64,000 nucleotides of DNA. It comes from an uncultured Thermoanaerobaculum sp. (lineage in GTDB: Bacteria; Acidobacteriota; Thermoanaerobaculia; Thermoanaerobaculales; Thermoanaerobaculaceae). Location: NCBI GenBank assembly GCA_937934115.1, contig CALHAH010000028.1:1-64000 (forward strand). The letters are read 5' to 3'. Positions 8,095-17,109 of the stretch are shown here, in pieces. The translations under genes and the position numbers were made by a program. The notes below the pieces were generated by a model, which worked only from the letters and a program-made list of their open reading frames with translations, had not been told where the DNA came from and did no database searches. Numbering within the stretch: the stretch's first letter is position 1; each line of letters begins with the position of its first letter.

Positions 8095-9255
8095 GTGGCA
8101 AAAGACCGCCAGGCGCTTTGGCAAGCGATCCTGGGCGCCATACGTTGCAGCGAGGGGTGGTTGGTTCTTCTCGGTCTTAGTGGGATTTTCTGGAAGCCCT
8201 GCTGGGTCATGCTGCCCCTGTTCCTGGGCTTGGCGCTTACCATTTGCCGCATCGGGACGTTGCGCCACGAGCTGCAGTCGAAACCCGTGCAAGCAGCCGC
8301 CGTTGCTTTGGGTTTAGGCGTGTTTTCCCAGCTGCCCGCTTGGGGTTGGGATTTCTGCTACCAGTGGGGGCTTAAAGCCAAAGTTTTTGCAAGCTTTGGT
8401 GGCTTCGATGCCGCTTGGCTGGCTAACCCCCAGCTGGCTTTTGCTAACCCCCAGTACCCTCCTCTTTGGCCCACGCTGGTGAGCTTCGGCATGGCTTTCG
8501 GGGTAAGCGCCGAGAACGCGGCCGGGTTTTGGACCGCCCTCTTGCGGGTGGGTCTGGCCAGTACTTTCTGGAGCTTGGCTTCCGCAGGGGGTTGGTGGAA
8601 GCGCTGGCTCGCTGCAGCCTCGGCGGTTTTTGCTCCGGTGCTCTTCCGTCCTTTCTTCTTCGGCTACGCCGAGCCACTGGTGGCCTTCCTTTTGGCAGCA
8701 GTCGTGACTGTGGTCGCAGGAAAGCAGCGACTGCAACCGGGTTGGTCGTGGTTACACGCGAGCCTTTTGGGTTTGGCCAAGGTTGAGGGGCTTTTGTGGC
8801 TGACCTGTTTGGCAGCCGCCAGCTGGAAACGCTCCGGAGGCAGATACCGATTGGCCTTTGCCCTGTCGTGCGTACCAGCCACGGCTTGGTTTTTTTGGCT
8901 GCAGAAAGTCGCGCTGGGCAAAAGCCCCCTGGACTTGCGTTGGGGGCACCTCGGCGCAAGGCTTTTTTCGCTGCCGGGAGCCCTACTGGTGGCTGGCACT
9001 GAGCCCCTTCTCGCCACGCTGGTCTTTGGCTTGGCGGTTTTTGCAGGCTGGGGCTCTACACCTTTGCCCAGGGCAAGCCTCGGTTTTGCTTTCGGGCTTG
9101 CAGTAGTGTACCTGGCGGGACCCCACCCTTTGCCCTGGTGGCTGGCCAACTCCTTGGTACGGGTTTTGGCGGTGCCTGTTCCCGCCCTCCTGGCATCCGC
9201 CTTGGTTTCTGAGAGGGCAGAAACCATTAACCACCGGAATCAACCGCCGGCGTAA
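8095..9255 (+). CDS. Polytopic membrane protein, GT-C-like
   Basis: 386 residues if the GTG at 8095 is used; other starts are possible. It has around nine to ten hydrophobic segments. A periplasmic loop after the second span contains WGWDFCYQW and an ANPQYPPLWP motif. YPPLWP-type loops occur in GT-C membrane glycosyltransferases such as GT39/GT87 relatives, where the first loop carries the catalytic Asp. Gene order (GT2, broken small membrane gene, this gene, YfhO-like) suggests a shared surface-glycan role. I cannot name the substrate. The stop at 9255 is 20 bases before the next start, consistent with an operon. Confidence 0.55.
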   Translation: MAKDRQALWQAILGAIRCSEGWLVLLGLSGIFWKPCWVMLPLFLGLALTICRIGTLRHELQSKPVQAAAVALGLGVFSQLPAWGWDFCYQWGLKAKVFASFGGFDAAWLANPQLAFANPQYPPLWPTLVSFGMAFGVSAENAAGFWTALLRVGLASTFWSLASAGGWWKRWLAAASAVFAPVLFRPFFFGYAEPLVAFLLAAVVTVVAGKQRLQPGWSWLHASLLGLAKVEGLLWLTCLAAASWKRSGGRYRLAFALSCVPATAWFFWLQKVALGKSPLDLRWGHLGARLFSLPGALLVAGTEPLLATLVFGLAVFAGWGSTPLPRASLGFAFGLAVVYLAGPHPLPWWLANSLVRVLAVPVPALLASALVSERAETINHRNQPPA

Positions 9256-9275
9256 ACAACGGCTACACTGGCAAC

Positions 9276-11528
9276 GTGCGCAGCTTTCGAGTGGCGTTTT
9301 TCCTGGGCGCTGGGGTTTGGCTTTATTTGCTTTTGGCCGGCAAGACCCTGGTCACCCGCGACTTAGGGGCAACCCACCTCCCTTGGCGGGCGGAGTGGGC
9401 CCGGCAAGTCAAAAACGGCTGGCTTCCCCTTTGGAACCCCAAAGCCAACGGTGGCAGGCCGTTTTGGGCCGACCCCAACGCCCAGGCAGCGTACCCCGGA
9501 ACCCTTGTGTTTTTGCTCCTCCCCGCTCCCCAAGCAATGGTGCTGTTTTTGGCCTGCCATCATCTTTTGCTTACCGCGGGACTCGCCTCCCTCGCCAGGA
9601 AAACCGGGGTCGGTGCGCACGCCGCCGGCGGCGCAGCGCTTATCTTGGGCACGAGCGGTGTGGCCTTTTCGCTTACCACCTTCCCTAACGCTCTCGCTTC
9701 CTTTTCCTGGCTCCCCTGGGCCCTGGCCCCCCTGCTCACCAACGAAAGGAGCTGGCGCTGGCAAGCGGTGCAAAGCCTGGGTGCCGGCGGGCTTTTGGGG
9801 GTGAGCTTCCTCGCGGGGGAACCGGTCACTGCTGGCTTGGGTATGGGGGTTGCCGTTGCGTTGATTTTTTCCAGGCGCCGGCCGTTGTGGGAACTCGCCC
9901 TACTGGGGTTCGGTTTTTTTACCGTTGCCCTGCCGGTTTTGCTTCCGCTGTTGGCGGTTTTTCCGGAAACCGTGCGGGGCGCCTTGGGTGTGAGCCCCCA
10001 AGCTCTGGCCGCCGATTGCCTGGCCCCGCGGCGTTTTCTGGAGCTTTTCTTCCCGCGTCTTCTAGGCAGCCCGCTAGGGGATGCCACCTCAGGTTTCTGG
10101 GCTGCCCCTTCTTTCCCCTGGCAGCGTTACTACCCCCTGCTGTTCTTGGGTGGTGGTGCCGTGATTCTGCTTTGGTGGGGCATTCGTTGCTGCCCGCGGC
10201 CACGCTTTTGGACTTGGGTTTTGGCTCTGGGCGTGGTGCTGGCGCTTATCCCCGCTTGGGCACCGCTTACGGACCTTTTTGGGCGTTTGCCAGGAGGTCA
10301 GCTGGCACGCTTTGCAATTAAGGCACTGCAGCTTTCCCTGCTGGCTGCCACCCCCCTTGTGGCTTGTGGTCTGGAAGCCCTGGAACGGCATAACCAACGG
10401 GGGAGGTGGGCACTTGTGGCAGTAGCCCTCGCCTTCATGCTGCCTGCGGTTTTTCCCGAGGCGTGCCGAAGCGCGCTTGCCGCGCTTTACCCGGCCTCTG
10501 CCGTCGCGTTGCAGCACGTTGCTGCAAGCTCCCTGCGCAGTTGGTTGTTCCTAGATGGCTTGACGAACGCGGTTCCCCTGTTGGCCATGGCGGTCCGTCG
10601 TTCCACGGCGCGTATCGTTTTCGCTTTCCTGGTGGCCCAATGGCCGCTTTTCTTTACCACCCATGTGACCGCCCGGTGGATGCTTTGGGCCGAGCCTCCT
10701 GCCGCCGCCACGACCCTTCCGCAGCGTGCGGCTATCGTTTCCTGGGCGCAGGAGGCACCTGCCGATCCCTCGCCTTTAGCCCGCACCTTTGCGTTTCGCA
10801 ACGCTTTGCTTCCCGACTACGGCATGGCTTTCGGCTTCTCGTATGTTCTGGCCCGGGGTCCCGATGGTTTGGAGCCCATTCGCGGCGAGCTTTTAGCCGC
10901 GTTTGCCGCCCAGCTGGAAGCGGAAAAGAAGGTGCGGTTGGCCGCGGCCTTGGGCGCTCAGGCCGTCGTGCTCAACGGGGGTGCACCTTCAGCCCAATGT
11001 TATGAGGTGCCAAGCGTGGTGGTTTGTAGACCCCTGCAGGTGGCACCTGCGGTTTACGTGGCTACGAGGGCTTTTTTTGCCGAAAACCTTGAGCAAGCGG
11101 CGGCGTGGCTCACGGCGGAAGGCTTTGTGCCCGGTGCCGATGTGGTTCTTGAAGGAAGAGCCACACCGCAACAAGGCGGTGGCGGCTACGTGGAGGAGTT
11201 GCTGTTTTCTCCCCATCGCCTCTGCTTTCGCGTTACGTTAGCGCAACGCAGTTGGCTGGTGGTGCAACAAAATTACCTTTCCAGCTGGAAGGCCTCTGTG
11301 GATGGCCAACCCACCGCGGTGGTGCCGGCCAACTTTGCGCGTTTGGCCGTTGCCGTCCCTGCTGGTACCCACCACGTGGAGCTCAGGCTGGACGAGGAAC
11401 CTTACCTCTTGGGGGCGTTGGGGCCGTTAGTGTTTTTAGCTACGGCGCTGTTTTTGCGAAACGCGGGCCGTCGGCTACCCACCGGTGGTCCGGAGCGTAG
11501 CAACCGGGCCAAGGCACCGGAGCGGTGA
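9276..11528 (+). CDS. YfhO family membrane protein
   Basis: 750 residues from GTG 9276. The first 480 residues carry about twelve hydrophobic segments. After the first span comes the typical WNPKANGGRPFWADP loop (about 50-65) that characterises YfhO-like proteins. The last 250 residues form a periplasmic domain with NYLSSWKASVDGQP near 665, followed by VPAGTHHVELRL and a final membrane span, the standard YfhO ending. YfhO has been linked to glycosylation of lipoteichoic acid in Gram-positives; in Gram-negatives its role is unclear but it is usually found beside surface-glycan genes. Its last 89 bases overlap the end of the oppositely oriented wzt gene. Confidence 0.8.
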   Translation: MRSFRVAFFLGAGVWLYLLLAGKTLVTRDLGATHLPWRAEWARQVKNGWLPLWNPKANGGRPFWADPNAQAAYPGTLVFLLLPAPQAMVLFLACHHLLLTAGLASLARKTGVGAHAAGGAALILGTSGVAFSLTTFPNALASFSWLPWALAPLLTNERSWRWQAVQSLGAGGLLGVSFLAGEPVTAGLGMGVAVALIFSRRRPLWELALLGFGFFTVALPVLLPLLAVFPETVRGALGVSPQALAADCLAPRRFLELFFPRLLGSPLGDATSGFWAAPSFPWQRYYPLLFLGGGAVILLWWGIRCCPRPRFWTWVLALGVVLALIPAWAPLTDLFGRLPGGQLARFAIKALQLSLLAATPLVACGLEALERHNQRGRWALVAVALAFMLPAVFPEACRSALAALYPASAVALQHVAASSLRSWLFLDGLTNAVPLLAMAVRRSTARIVFAFLVAQWPLFFTTHVTARWMLWAEPPAAATTLPQRAAIVSWAQEAPADPSPLARTFAFRNALLPDYGMAFGFSYVLARGPDGLEPIRGELLAAFAAQLEAEKKVRLAAALGAQAVVLNGGAPSAQCYEVPSVVVCRPLQVAPAVYVATRAFFAENLEQAAAWLTAEGFVPGADVVLEGRATPQQGGGGYVEELLFSPHRLCFRVTLAQRSWLVVQQNYLSSWKASVDGQPTAVVPANFARLAVAVPAGTHHVELRLDEEPYLLGALGPLVFLATALFLRNAGRRLPTGGPERSNRAKAPER

Positions 11529-12678
11529 CCAAGAAGTCCAGGATTTCGCACGCGTAGTCGTAGGCGAGACCGGCCACGCTGTGCACGGCCGCATCCACGC
11601 GGTAACGCCCGGGTGCCAGCTGCAAGGAAGGAAACTGGATGCTGATGCTCCCTTCCCCCTCCAAGGTTTTGGGAACCAGGCCATCCAAGTGGGTGTTGGT
11701 ACCGAATACGTGGGTGCCGTCCTCGCGGTGCACGGCAATACCAAAAACGAAGTCCGCCTTGGGAACGTGGACCTTGTAAGTCAAGCGAATAGCTGCCGGT
11801 TCCCCGCTGCGCATCATCCTAAGGGGCCGGCCTTCCCGATCCACCAAGTCCACCGCGGTGAGCTCCACGTCGCGGTTGCCCCAACGCTTGCCCTTTTCCT
11901 GGGAGACGGCCTCGCCGGCCTCAGTGCTGGCCACATCGGAGCGGTAGCGAGCCACAGCCGCTGGGGCAGGCCCCAAGAAAACCACTTCCCCGCGGTTGAG
12001 GTATAAGCCACGGTGGGCAAGTTTTTCCGCGAGCCCCAAGTCGTGCGTCACCAAAAGAACGGCACAGCCCCGGCGCTGCAGCTCAGCCACCCGATGCAAA
12101 GCGCGGTGGGAAAAAAGCTCATCCCCCACCGCCAAAACCTCGTCTACCACCAGGATCTCGGGATCCACGGCAGTAGCCACCGCAAACCCCAAGCGCACGA
12201 ACATGCCAGAGGAGTAGGTCTTCACCGGCTCATGAGCAAACTCCTCAAGACCGGCAAAGGTCAGGATTTCCGGGAGCTTGGCTTCAATTTCCCGGCGGGA
12301 AAGACCCAAGAGCATGCCGTTGATGATGGCGTTGTCGCGGCCCGAAATTTCGGGGTGGAAACCTGCCCCCAGCTCGATGAGCGCCGTGAGCCGCCCCCGC
12401 ACGGTCACGGTCCCGGAGGTGGGGTGGAGAATGCCAGCCACCAGCTTTAACAGCGTGGACTTCCCTGAGCCATTGGGGCCAATGACCGCCAGGGTTTCTC
12501 CTGGCTCCAGGGTAAAGCTTACGTTTTTCAGAGCCACAAAGCCCTGCTGTTCCCGAAGCTTTTGCCACACCTGCCCGTGAAGGAGGGCCCCTTTGAGCGA
12601 GTGCAGCTTGCCACGAGCGGAGCTCAAGCTGTAGGTTTTGCTCACGTCATCCACCACTACCCGAGCTTGGCTTTTCAT
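11440..12678 (-). CDS. wzt: ABC-2 polysaccharide exporter ATPase with C-terminal glycan-binding domain (Wzt-like)
   Basis: 412 residues from ATG 12678. The N-terminal ATPase has Walker A GPNGSGKST (67-75), signature YSSGMFVRLGFAVA and Walker B ILVVDEVLAVGD. The GMFVRL variant of the signature and the AxLIELGAGFHPEISG segment are typical of the O-antigen/teichoic-acid exporter subfamily. Residues from about 260 onward form an extra beta-rich domain, as in Wzt_C, which recognises the cap of the exported glycan. The ATG overlaps the stop of the permease gene (ATGA). It drives ATP-dependent export of a completed undecaprenyl-linked glycan across the inner membrane. Its 3' end overlaps the convergent YfhO gene by 89 bases. 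Confidence 0.92.
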   Translation of the reverse strand: MKSQARVVVDDVSKTYSLSSARGKLHSLKGALLHGQVWQKLREQQGFVALKNVSFTLEPGETLAVIGPNGSGKSTLLKLVAGILHPTSGTVTVRGRLTALIELGAGFHPEISGRDNAIINGMLLGLSRREIEAKLPEILTFAGLEEFAHEPVKTYSSGMFVRLGFAVATAVDPEILVVDEVLAVGDELFSHRALHRVAELQRRGCAVLLVTHDLGLAEKLAHRGLYLNRGEVVFLGPAPAAVARYRSDVASTEAGEAVSQEKGKRWGNRDVELTAVDLVDREGRPLRMMRSGEPAAIRLTYKVHVPKADFVFGIAVHREDGTHVFGTNTHLDGLVPKTLEGEGSISIQFPSLQLAPGRYRVDAAVHSVAGLAYDYACEILDFLVTAPVPWPGCYAPDHRWVADGPRFAKTAP

Positions 12679-13487
12679 ACCGCCTCCGCCAAGCCTTCCC
12701 GTAAGCGACCGAAAACCCAGCAGCCGCAAAACAGGGAGACCAAGGCCACGGCCACGCACCAAACCCAAGTCACCGCCGCTGGTAGCTGACCCTCCACCGC
12801 CAGCAAACGGTATGCGGTGACCAGTGGTGTCATGGGGTTTGCCAAGACCAGCCGCCGCAAAGTACCCACAGGCACCGTCTCTGGGGTGTAAATGATGGGC
12901 GTGAGGAAAAACCACAGGGTGAACACGTTGTGCAGGAGGTCCTTGAGGTCCCTAAAGTGCACGGCCAGGGCTGCTACCCCCATGGCCAACCCAAAAATCG
13001 TAACCAGCCATAGGAACACGGCGGCGGGCAGGAGGAAAAGGGTCCAAGGAAAAGGATGCCCCAGGACCACACTGGCCAAAACTACACCCACCACCAGCAC
13101 CGGCAGGGCCAAAAGGTGATGCACGGCGTGGGAAAGAACGGTCACCGCCGGGAAAACTTCGGGTTCCACCATCACCTTCTTGAGCAGGGGCCCGTTATCC
13201 GGCAGCACCACCGCGGCGTCCAAGAGTGCTCCTGTGAAGAAAACCCAAGGCAAAAGCCCGGCAAACAAGAAAAGCGGGTACGGTACGGCGCTAGCCACCC
13301 TGGCGGGGATCACCAGTGTGAAAACCACCGTGTACACCGAAAGCAAGAGCAAGGGGTTGAGCAAGGACCAAAAGTAGCCGACCACCGTACCCCGGTAGCG
13401 GGCCTTGAGCTCACGCCCTACCAGGACCCAAAGCAGCGCCCGTTTTTTATAAACCGAGGTAACCAGCTGACGAACCGCCGAAAGCAC
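12675..13487 (-). CDS. wzm: ABC-2 polysaccharide exporter permease (Wzm-like)
   Basis: 270 residues from GTG 13487. It shows the classic ABC-2 export permease pattern: an N-terminal amphipathic helix with RELKARYRGTVVGYFWSLLNPL (consensus of the family; residues about 24-45), then six hydrophobic segments. The LFLFAGLLPWVFFTGAL segment and a late FFLTPIIY motif are also characteristic of Wzm/TagG/KpsM proteins. Together with Wzt it forms the channel that moves lipid-linked polysaccharide to the periplasm. It starts three bases after the stop of the binding-lipoprotein gene and overlaps the ATPase start by four bases, so all three are one operon. Confidence 0.92.
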   Translation of the reverse strand: MLSAVRQLVTSVYKKRALLWVLVGRELKARYRGTVVGYFWSLLNPLLLLSVYTVVFTLVIPARVASAVPYPLFLFAGLLPWVFFTGALLDAAVVLPDNGPLLKKVMVEPEVFPAVTVLSHAVHHLLALPVLVVGVVLASVVLGHPFPWTLFLLPAAVFLWLVTIFGLAMGVAALAVHFRDLKDLLHNVFTLWFFLTPIIYTPETVPVGTLRRLVLANPMTPLVTAYRLLAVEGQLPAAVTWVWCVAVALVSLFCGCWVFGRLREGLAEAV

Positions 13488-13490
13488 CGC

Positions 13491-14654
13491 TTACTGGCCC
13501 CCGCCCGTGGCCAGCTCTAAAAGCTTGCGGCGGAGTTCGGCTTCCCTTTGCTCCAAGTACTGGTCGTAGTCCTCGGCCTTGCCTTCCCGCACCCAGTAAC
13601 TGTGGGGGAAGTGCTTGATGTTGCCGTAATCGTCAAAAGCCAAAGGACCCGTGACCCCCCGCCGCTCCCCCAGCCCCTTCAATCGCAGCTGCAGATCCCG
13701 GGCTGACCGCAGGGGCTGCCCTTCCAGGGCGTAAATGAGGGCCAGGGCCGCGTCGTAGCCGTGGGCCGCGTAGGTGTCCGGCAGGAGGTTGTACACCTCG
13801 TGGTAGCGCTTCACAAAGGTGCGGGTGGGTTCCTGGGTGCTGGCCAGGTCCAACCCAGCCAACGGAAAGAAAACACCTTCTAGGAGCTTGCCGCCCCGTT
13901 GCAAAAGGGTAGCGGTGTTGATGGCCGAGGTGGTGACAATGGGGCCTCCGAAACCCGTGCCGCGGATAATCGCAACCGCATTAAGGATGGCGTCTCCATA
14001 CCCGCAGATATACACAACTTCAGGTTGCAGGGCGGTAAGGCCATCTCGCAGCTTTTGCTCCCATCCCGCCTCGCCCACCATCACCGTTCCCACCACTCGA
14101 CCAAAACTGGACCCCAGTTGTCCCAAAAACACCGGCAACAATCCTCGAGTGTAGGGGTTGTCCTCCTGAACCACAAAAACTTTCTTTTTGGAAAGCGTGG
14201 TGGTAATGAGAGCTGCGGCCTTGGCCCCTTCCAAGTCGTCCGAGGGGTAGACCCTAAAGAAGTACACGCTCATGCGCGCCAGCTGCGGCGCAGAAGCGGA
14301 AGGCGATATGAGGACCCTTTGCCTCTTGTCAGCAATCGGGATCATGGCTTGGGCTTCGGAGGTGGTGGCCCCTCCTACGATGGCCAAGGCCCCAGCTTTG
14401 TACAAGGCGTCGGCTAAAGCCGCCGCCTTGGCTGGATCAGAACCGGAATCCCGGTACTCCACCACCAAGCCGGGTGGGACTTTCTGCGTCGCCCGCGCCT
14501 CGTCAAACGCTAGTTTCACGCCGGTTTTGATGGACGCCCCGTACACTGCCGCGGGCCCCGATTCCGGTAAAACCACGCCGATCATGAGCTTTTTTTCACA
14601 ACCCCAGAGAAACAACGAACCCGCCACCAGCAACCCAAGGGCTTTTCGTGTCAT
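13491..14654 (-). CDS. Leu/Ile/Val-binding-type substrate-binding lipoprotein
   Basis: 387 residues from ATG 14654, preceded by GGGGGTG. The signal peptide ends in a lipobox (LWGC, Cys19), so it is a lipoprotein. The mature part is a type I periplasmic binding fold (Peripla_BP_6, LivJ-like): GVVLPESGPAAVYGASIKTG near the start, ALAIVGGATTSEAQAMIP (about 95-112), VFVVQEDNPYTRG and a C-terminal region ending in a basic, Glu-rich helix. Family members normally feed amino-acid importers, with Liv permeases alongside. Here it is the first gene of the wzm-wzt export operon and no importer is nearby. It may sense or bind something linked to glycan export, or be unrelated. The family is clear; the role in this operon is not. 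Confidence 0.85.
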   Translation of the reverse strand: MTRKALGLLVAGSLFLWGCEKKLMIGVVLPESGPAAVYGASIKTGVKLAFDEARATQKVPPGLVVEYRDSGSDPAKAAALADALYKAGALAIVGGATTSEAQAMIPIADKRQRVLISPSASAPQLARMSVYFFRVYPSDDLEGAKAAALITTTLSKKKVFVVQEDNPYTRGLLPVFLGQLGSSFGRVVGTVMVGEAGWEQKLRDGLTALQPEVVYICGYGDAILNAVAIIRGTGFGGPIVTTSAINTATLLQRGGKLLEGVFFPLAGLDLASTQEPTRTFVKRYHEVYNLLPDTYAAHGYDAALALIYALEGQPLRSARDLQLRLKGLGERRGVTGPLAFDDYGNIKHFPHSYWVREGKAEDYDQYLEQREAELRRKLLELATGGGQ

Positions 14655-14758
14655 GGCACACCCCCGGCGCTTGCGCGCACGTCCTCTTTTACCACGAATA
14701 CCTACCTCGGTAAAGGCCATTGCTTCGTCCGCGGGACCGGGGTAACCTAGTAGAAGCT

Positions 14759-15055
14759 ATGAGAAACCTGGGCGCGTTTCTCGTTGCTGTGCTGTTCCTC
14801 GCCAGCTGCGGGTCGGACCTCTTGGACGACAAGAGCGACCTCATTGCGATTAACGAAGGCCCCTGCGACGTGACGGTGCTGGTGGACGGGCAAGAAATCT
14901 TTACCGTTGAAGCTGGGTCAGATCGCGCGTACAGCGACATAGGTTACGGACGCCACGTGATCGAAGCCGTGAACACTCGCGGTGAGGTGGTGGTGCGGAA
15001 GGTGGTGGACTTGGCTCCCGCCGAGGACTTCTACCTGGTAATCAACGACTGCTGA
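14759..15055 (+). CDS. Small hypothetical lipoprotein
   Basis: 98 residues from ATG 14759. The signal peptide ends in LASC (lipobox Cys17), so the protein is lipid-anchored. The mature 80 residues look like a single small beta domain: DVTVLVDGQEIFTVEAG, then a RHVIEAVNTRGEVVVRKVVDL stretch, ending in DC, which gives one extra Cys. The pattern resembles PEGA-like or Big-like small surface domains but I do not recognise a family. It diverges from the binding-lipoprotein operon across 104 bases and is convergent with manC, five bases away. Confidence 0.65.
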   Translation: MRNLGAFLVAVLFLASCGSDLLDDKSDLIAINEGPCDVTVLVDGQEIFTVEAGSDRAYSDIGYGRHVIEAVNTRGEVVVRKVVDLAPAEDFYLVINDC

Positions 15056-15059
15056 AGGC

Positions 15060-16142
15060 TCACAATACGTGGCCGAAACCCCGCGTCTCCAGGTCCGCCA
15101 CGAGAGCTTTGACCTTTTGTGCGTTTTCGGTGGTGGTTACCAGCACCGCATCTTCGGTGGCCACCACCACCAAACCCCGAACCCCTAAGGTAGCCACCAA
15201 CGGTCCCCGGGAAAGCACCACGCAGTCTTCGGTTTCCACCGCCACCACGGGACCCAGGGTCACCCCGCCCTCGCCTCTGGGCAAGATTTCAGCAAAGCTG
15301 GCAAAGGAACCCACGTCGTGCCAGGGAAAAGCACCATCTACCGCCCATAGGTTGTCGGCTTTTTCCATGACCCCGTAGTCAATGGAAATCCGTGGCAAAG
15401 ACGGGTAGTGACGCGCTGCTGCTTCGGCTTCTCCAAGGGCTCGGGCGTCGTCGAGCATGGCTTCCAGACCACGGGCCAGCTCCGGCAGATGCTTCCGTAC
15501 GGCGTCCGCCAAGGCCTCTGCGGTAAACGCAAAAATCCCCGCGTTCCAGCGGTAGCAACCGGCGCTGAGGAAGGCTAAGGCTCTCTCTTTGGTTGGCTTT
15601 TCCACGAAACGGCGGACGCGAAAGCAACGCACCTGGTTTTTTTCTGCCACCTCTTCGTCAAGCTCCAGGTAGCCGTAGCCGGTTTCCGGCCGGGTGGGGA
15701 CGACCCCCACCGTGACCAGTCCCTCGGTTTGGGCGGCCAGTTCCGCCGCAGCGCCCATGACCCTCCCGAAAGCCTGAGCATCCCCCACCCAGTGATCGGC
15801 GGGAAGCACCAAAAGCACCGGGTTGCAACCCATTGCCAGCTCCCGCCAAGCTGCCCACCCCACCGCCGCCGCCGTATCGCGCCCGCAGGGCTCCAGGAGA
15901 AGCTGCTCCGGGGAAAGCTGGGGAAGCTCACGTTGCACCGCGTCCGCAATTCCCCGGCCGGTCACCACCACCACTCCCTCCCGGCCACAAAGGGGCAGAA
16001 CCCGATCCACGGTCATCCGCAACAGTGACCGCCCCTCCACCAGCGGCAGCAACTGTTTGGGCAGCGAGGTTCGGGAAAAGGGCCAAAAGCGTGTCCCGGA
16101 GCCACCAGCCAGAACAACCGCTTTAACCAAAGATGAGCTCAT
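15060..16142 (-). CDS. manC: Mannose-1-phosphate guanylyltransferase
   Basis: 360 residues from ATG 16142. The N-terminal nucleotidyltransferase signature LAGGSGTRFWPFSR (about 10-23) and PKQLLPL are intact. VLPADHW carries the metal-binding Asp, and FVEKPTKE and YRWNAGIFAF mark the sugar-1-phosphate pocket. It makes GDP-mannose from mannose-1-phosphate and GTP. It is the short, single-domain type with no C-terminal phosphomannose isomerase domain. The start lies within the last 20 bases of the HAD phosphatase gene, so the two are coupled. GDP-mannose would feed the glycan genes of this region. An alternative nucleotide specificity cannot be excluded. Confidence 0.9.
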   Translation of the reverse strand: MSSSLVKAVVLAGGSGTRFWPFSRTSLPKQLLPLVEGRSLLRMTVDRVLPLCGREGVVVVTGRGIADAVQRELPQLSPEQLLLEPCGRDTAAAVGWAAWRELAMGCNPVLLVLPADHWVGDAQAFGRVMGAAAELAAQTEGLVTVGVVPTRPETGYGYLELDEEVAEKNQVRCFRVRRFVEKPTKERALAFLSAGCYRWNAGIFAFTAEALADAVRKHLPELARGLEAMLDDARALGEAEAAARHYPSLPRISIDYGVMEKADNLWAVDGAFPWHDVGSFASFAEILPRGEGGVTLGPVVAVETEDCVVLSRGPLVATLGVRGLVVVATEDAVLVTTTENAQKVKALVADLETRGFGHVL

Positions 16143-16845
16143 AGGCCTCTCCAAGATGCCGGGCACGGATGTACGAATCGAAAAACAGGCCGTGACGGTC
16201 AATGAGAACCGGGAAAATACCACACGCTTGTGCTCCGCGGTAGTCATCCAAGGGGGAATCGCCCCAATGGGTGGCTTCCTCAGCGGTGACGCCCAGTCGG
16301 TGCAGCGCTCGTTGGAAAATATCGGGGTTCGGTTTCTCCACCCCTTCCAAGGCGGAGACCACCACCACGTCCAGAAACCGTGCCAGCCCCAAGCCCTCTA
16401 AAAGCTGGGGCAACCGTGAATCCCAGTTGGAAACCGCACCCACCTTCACACCCTCCTCCCGTAAGCGCGCCAGCACCGTAAGGGCTTCCGGGTAAACCTG
16501 CCACTGCTCAGGGCGGGCGAAGGTCGCAAACAGCTCGTCTAAAACCTCTTGCCAAGGGGCGGGGTGGTGAAGACGGTGCAGGACCCGTCGTAGGAAAGAC
16601 CCCCACCACGCCCGTTCCCCCCCTTTCCACAGGTGGTAGCGGTCCAGCCCCAGGGGGTGTTCTTGGGTCATCTCCTGCCACACCTCGGTAAAAACCGGTG
16701 CCACCTCCGCCGGGGTAACCGCTGGTCCGTACCGAGAAAGCGTGGCCGCGTAGACCTCCGGCGGCGACGGGACCGCTTTGATGAGGGTGCCCCCCACGTC
16801 CACCAGTACCGCCTTGGGTTTTTCCCCCCTTACGCAGCCGTCCAT
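16123..16845 (-). CDS. HAD-IA family hydrolase
   Basis: 240 residues from ATG 16845. HAD motif I is VLVDVGGTLI with the nucleophile Asp16. The usual second Asp is replaced by Gly18 (DxG), as known in the HDHD3/REG-2 subgroup, where catalysis may be altered. Motif II is GAVSNWDSR, the motif III Lys lies in EKPNPDIFQ, and motif IV is HWGDSPLDDYRG. A helical cap spans about 30-110. It would be a phosphatase on a small phosphorylated metabolite; position directly upstream of manC suggests a sugar phosphate, but this is inference. It overlaps manC by 20 bases and is divergent from the gene at 16879. Confidence 0.82.
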   Translation of the reverse strand: MDGCVRGEKPKAVLVDVGGTLIKAVPSPPEVYAATLSRYGPAVTPAEVAPVFTEVWQEMTQEHPLGLDRYHLWKGGERAWWGSFLRRVLHRLHHPAPWQEVLDELFATFARPEQWQVYPEALTVLARLREEGVKVGAVSNWDSRLPQLLEGLGLARFLDVVVVSALEGVEKPNPDIFQRALHRLGVTAEEATHWGDSPLDDYRGAQACGIFPVLIDRHGLFFDSYIRARHLGEAYELIFG

Positions 16846-16878
16846 GCGCGGGTATTCTACGCAAAGAAAGGGGGCCCC

Positions 16879-17109
16879 GTGCCGATCACCTGCCGCCGTT
16901 GTGGAGCCAAAAGCGAACCCATGCCTGCCCCGCCCATGCCTGGAAGTCTCGGCGAAAGGGTGCAGCAGTCGGTGTGTGCTGGTTGCTGGCAAGAGTGCCT
17001 GCGCATGCAGGTGATGATTATCAACGAGTACCGCTTGCGCTTGGCCGATCCGCAAACCCGCACCATCCTTACGCAGCACATGGAGGAGTTCCTACACTTA
17101 AAGCCGTGA
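16879..17109 (+). CDS. Fe(2+)-trafficking-like protein (YggX family, 4-Cys form)
   Basis: 76 residues from GTG 16879, preceded by a GGGGG ribosome site. The core LGERVQQSVCAGCW...MIINEYRL, followed by a basic/acidic helix, matches the YggX/Fe-trafficking family, which protects Fe-S clusters. Unlike the E. coli protein it has two CxxC pairs, CRRC (residues 5-8) and CAGC (about 34-37), which could bind zinc or iron. This four-Cys form is common outside the Proteobacteria. Its stop TGA overlaps the GTG of the glycerate kinase gene by four bases (GTGA). The function in this branch has not been shown experimentally to my knowledge. Confidence 0.75.
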   Translation: MPITCRRCGAKSEPMPAPPMPGSLGERVQQSVCAGCWQECLRMQVMIINEYRLRLADPQTRTILTQHMEEFLHLKP

